In this document: positions 62,980 to 64,000 of the stretch, one piece after another
How positions within the stretch are numbered: position 1 is the first letter of the stretch
Layout of the letters: each line of letters opens with the position of its first letter
NCBI GenBank assembly: GCA_038502055.1
Contig: JAXRKN010000040.1
Coordinates: forward strand, 3,100,001-3,164,000
Direction: 5' to 3'
DNA length: 64,000 nucleotides
DNA from: Tanytarsus gracilentus
Lineage: Eukaryota; Arthropoda; Insecta; Diptera; Chironomidae
Translations under genes and position numbers: made by a program
The notes under the pieces: generated by a model
Told to the model about the DNA's origin: nothing
What the model saw: the letters and a program-made list of their open reading frames with translations, nothing else
Database searches by the model: none

Positions 62980-64000
62980 TTAACCGGCAAACGTGTCAGG
63001 CTGATGATGGTGATGATCCATGTTAGAAGACGATGCTGTCATGACAATTGAATTCATTTGAAAATGAGTATCGACAGGCATTACAGCCAAAAGTTGAGCT
63101 GTTTTTGCTTCAAGTTCTTCCAACTGCTTGTCCTTAGTGCGCAGATAGTCTAAAAATATTTTTTAAATTTTTAAATATTCATACTTTAACTTTCTAAGAT
63201 ATAACTTACTATCTTTTATCTCGAGTTGTCGGCGAGCTTCACCCAGTGCCGAGAATAAATCCAATTTGACTCTCGTTTCAGCTGAAAGGTTTTTCTCAAG
63301 AGTAGAATTTTTCTCTTGCATGACAGCCAATGCATTTTGAAGAGCATTATTTTGACTCTGATCTCGATTTCGTAGTTCATTCTCATATTTTCGCAGCTTT
63401 AAAATTGGTAAATAAAAAGTCAGATACAACAAATGGTGTAAAATTAAAATAAAATTACCTCTAGTTCAAGCATTCGATTCTGTTTTTCAGCATTGATTTT
63501 TACTTCATCCAGGAGCAAAAGATCTCGTCGTAATTTATTTATTTCGCCCTCTAAATGCATTTTCTTTATTTTACACGAGTCAGCACATCGCAACATAGAT
63601 GCCTTTTCCTCGGCTTGCTTCCGGAGTCTTTTCTCTTGATTAAGTTGTGTTTCTATTTGTTGTCTAGAACGTCGTTCTAGTGCTTGAACATCTAGGTACC
63701 TAAAAAAAGATTAATATTTTAATGCATTTTGTTATCGCAAAACTTGAAAGCGTTTTACTGTTTTTGCAAATCTTCGCACTCCTTTTGCTTTGACTGTAGG
63801 CATCCCTTGACATTCTCGTACTTTTGCCTTAGTTCCTGTTCCAACGACTTTGAAGTCTGTACCTCGGATTTAATTCTTTTCATATCTTGTTCCAACCGCT
63901 GACATTGCTCACAAACTCTCTTTTCACTACTTAGATTGTTGGACGATGTGTTTGGTTGATGAGTTTGATGATACTGTGAGTGCTGTTTATCGGATTTAGT
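62980..64000 (-). CDS. Macoilin, C-terminal part (5' end beyond window)
   Basis: Four minus-strand exons, from the right: beyond 64000 to 63759, 63699-63459, 63396-63210, 63149-62980, phases consistent, ending TFAG-stop. The visible part is an almost continuous coiled coil: CEQCQRLEQDMKRIKSE, LERRSRQQIETQLNQEKRLR, SALGEARRQLEIKD. It ends with the conserved macoilin tail KTAQLLAVMPVDT and a short His-rich disordered end. Macoilin is an ER/nuclear-envelope multi-pass protein, mainly neuronal, that affects neuronal excitability in worms. The membrane-spanning N-terminal half must lie to the right of this window. Confidence 0.8.

Noticed and set aside
1..64000. CRISPR arrays, rRNA, operons, bacterial promoters or tRNA genes
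   Set aside because: Intron-containing animal genes throughout; no spaced direct-repeat array, rRNA or convincing tRNA cloverleaf was seen by eye. A tRNA scan was not possible.

Overview
The window is eukaryotic nuclear DNA, strongly AT-rich. It has short introns (mostly 50-100 bp) with GT-AG borders, several kb-scale gene-poor stretches, and genes with clear insect relatives. The gene set (pHCl-type chloride channel, RASGEF1, meru/RASSF9-10, Topors, Asph, macoilin, XK-related, Tret1-like transporter) points to an insect. Exon texture and similarity to fly proteins suggest a dipteran, perhaps a nematoceran midge, gnat or mosquito; the exact lineage cannot be fixed from the sequence alone. All gene models were built by hand from reading frame, splice sites and phase.

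Layout. 1-2.6 kb: exons of one or two unrecognised coiled-coil/proline-rich genes, open at the left edge. 2.6-10.9 kb: a long non-coding stretch that is probably one intron. 10.96-14.34 kb (+): RASGEF1 guanine-exchange factor. 15.4-16.7 kb (-): XK-related membrane protein. 19.6-20.8 kb: an intact foldback transposon with a perfect 9-bp target duplication. 25.6-30.2 kb and 33.6-39.9 kb (+): two tandem paralogues of a pH-sensitive (pHCl-like) Cys-loop chloride channel. They share intron positions, including an 11-nt micro-exon, but differ in cassette exons. 42.4-44.1 kb (-): Tret1-like sugar transporter. 44-52 kb: gene-poor, probably the regulatory region of the next gene. 52-53.4 kb (+): meru. 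53.6-55.6 kb (-): Topors, tail to tail with meru. 56.1-62.7 kb (+): Asph, head to head with Topors and carrying a second foldback-like transposon of about 1.7 kb. 63-64 kb (-): 3' end of macoilin, running off the window.

The genes do not form a pathway; they are ordinary neighbours. The most unusual content is the diverged pHCl channel pair, the two palindromic transposons (one interrupting exon-like sequence in Asph), an apparent second membrane-spanning exon in Asph, and a short in-frame intron in the sugar transporter flanked by a direct repeat.
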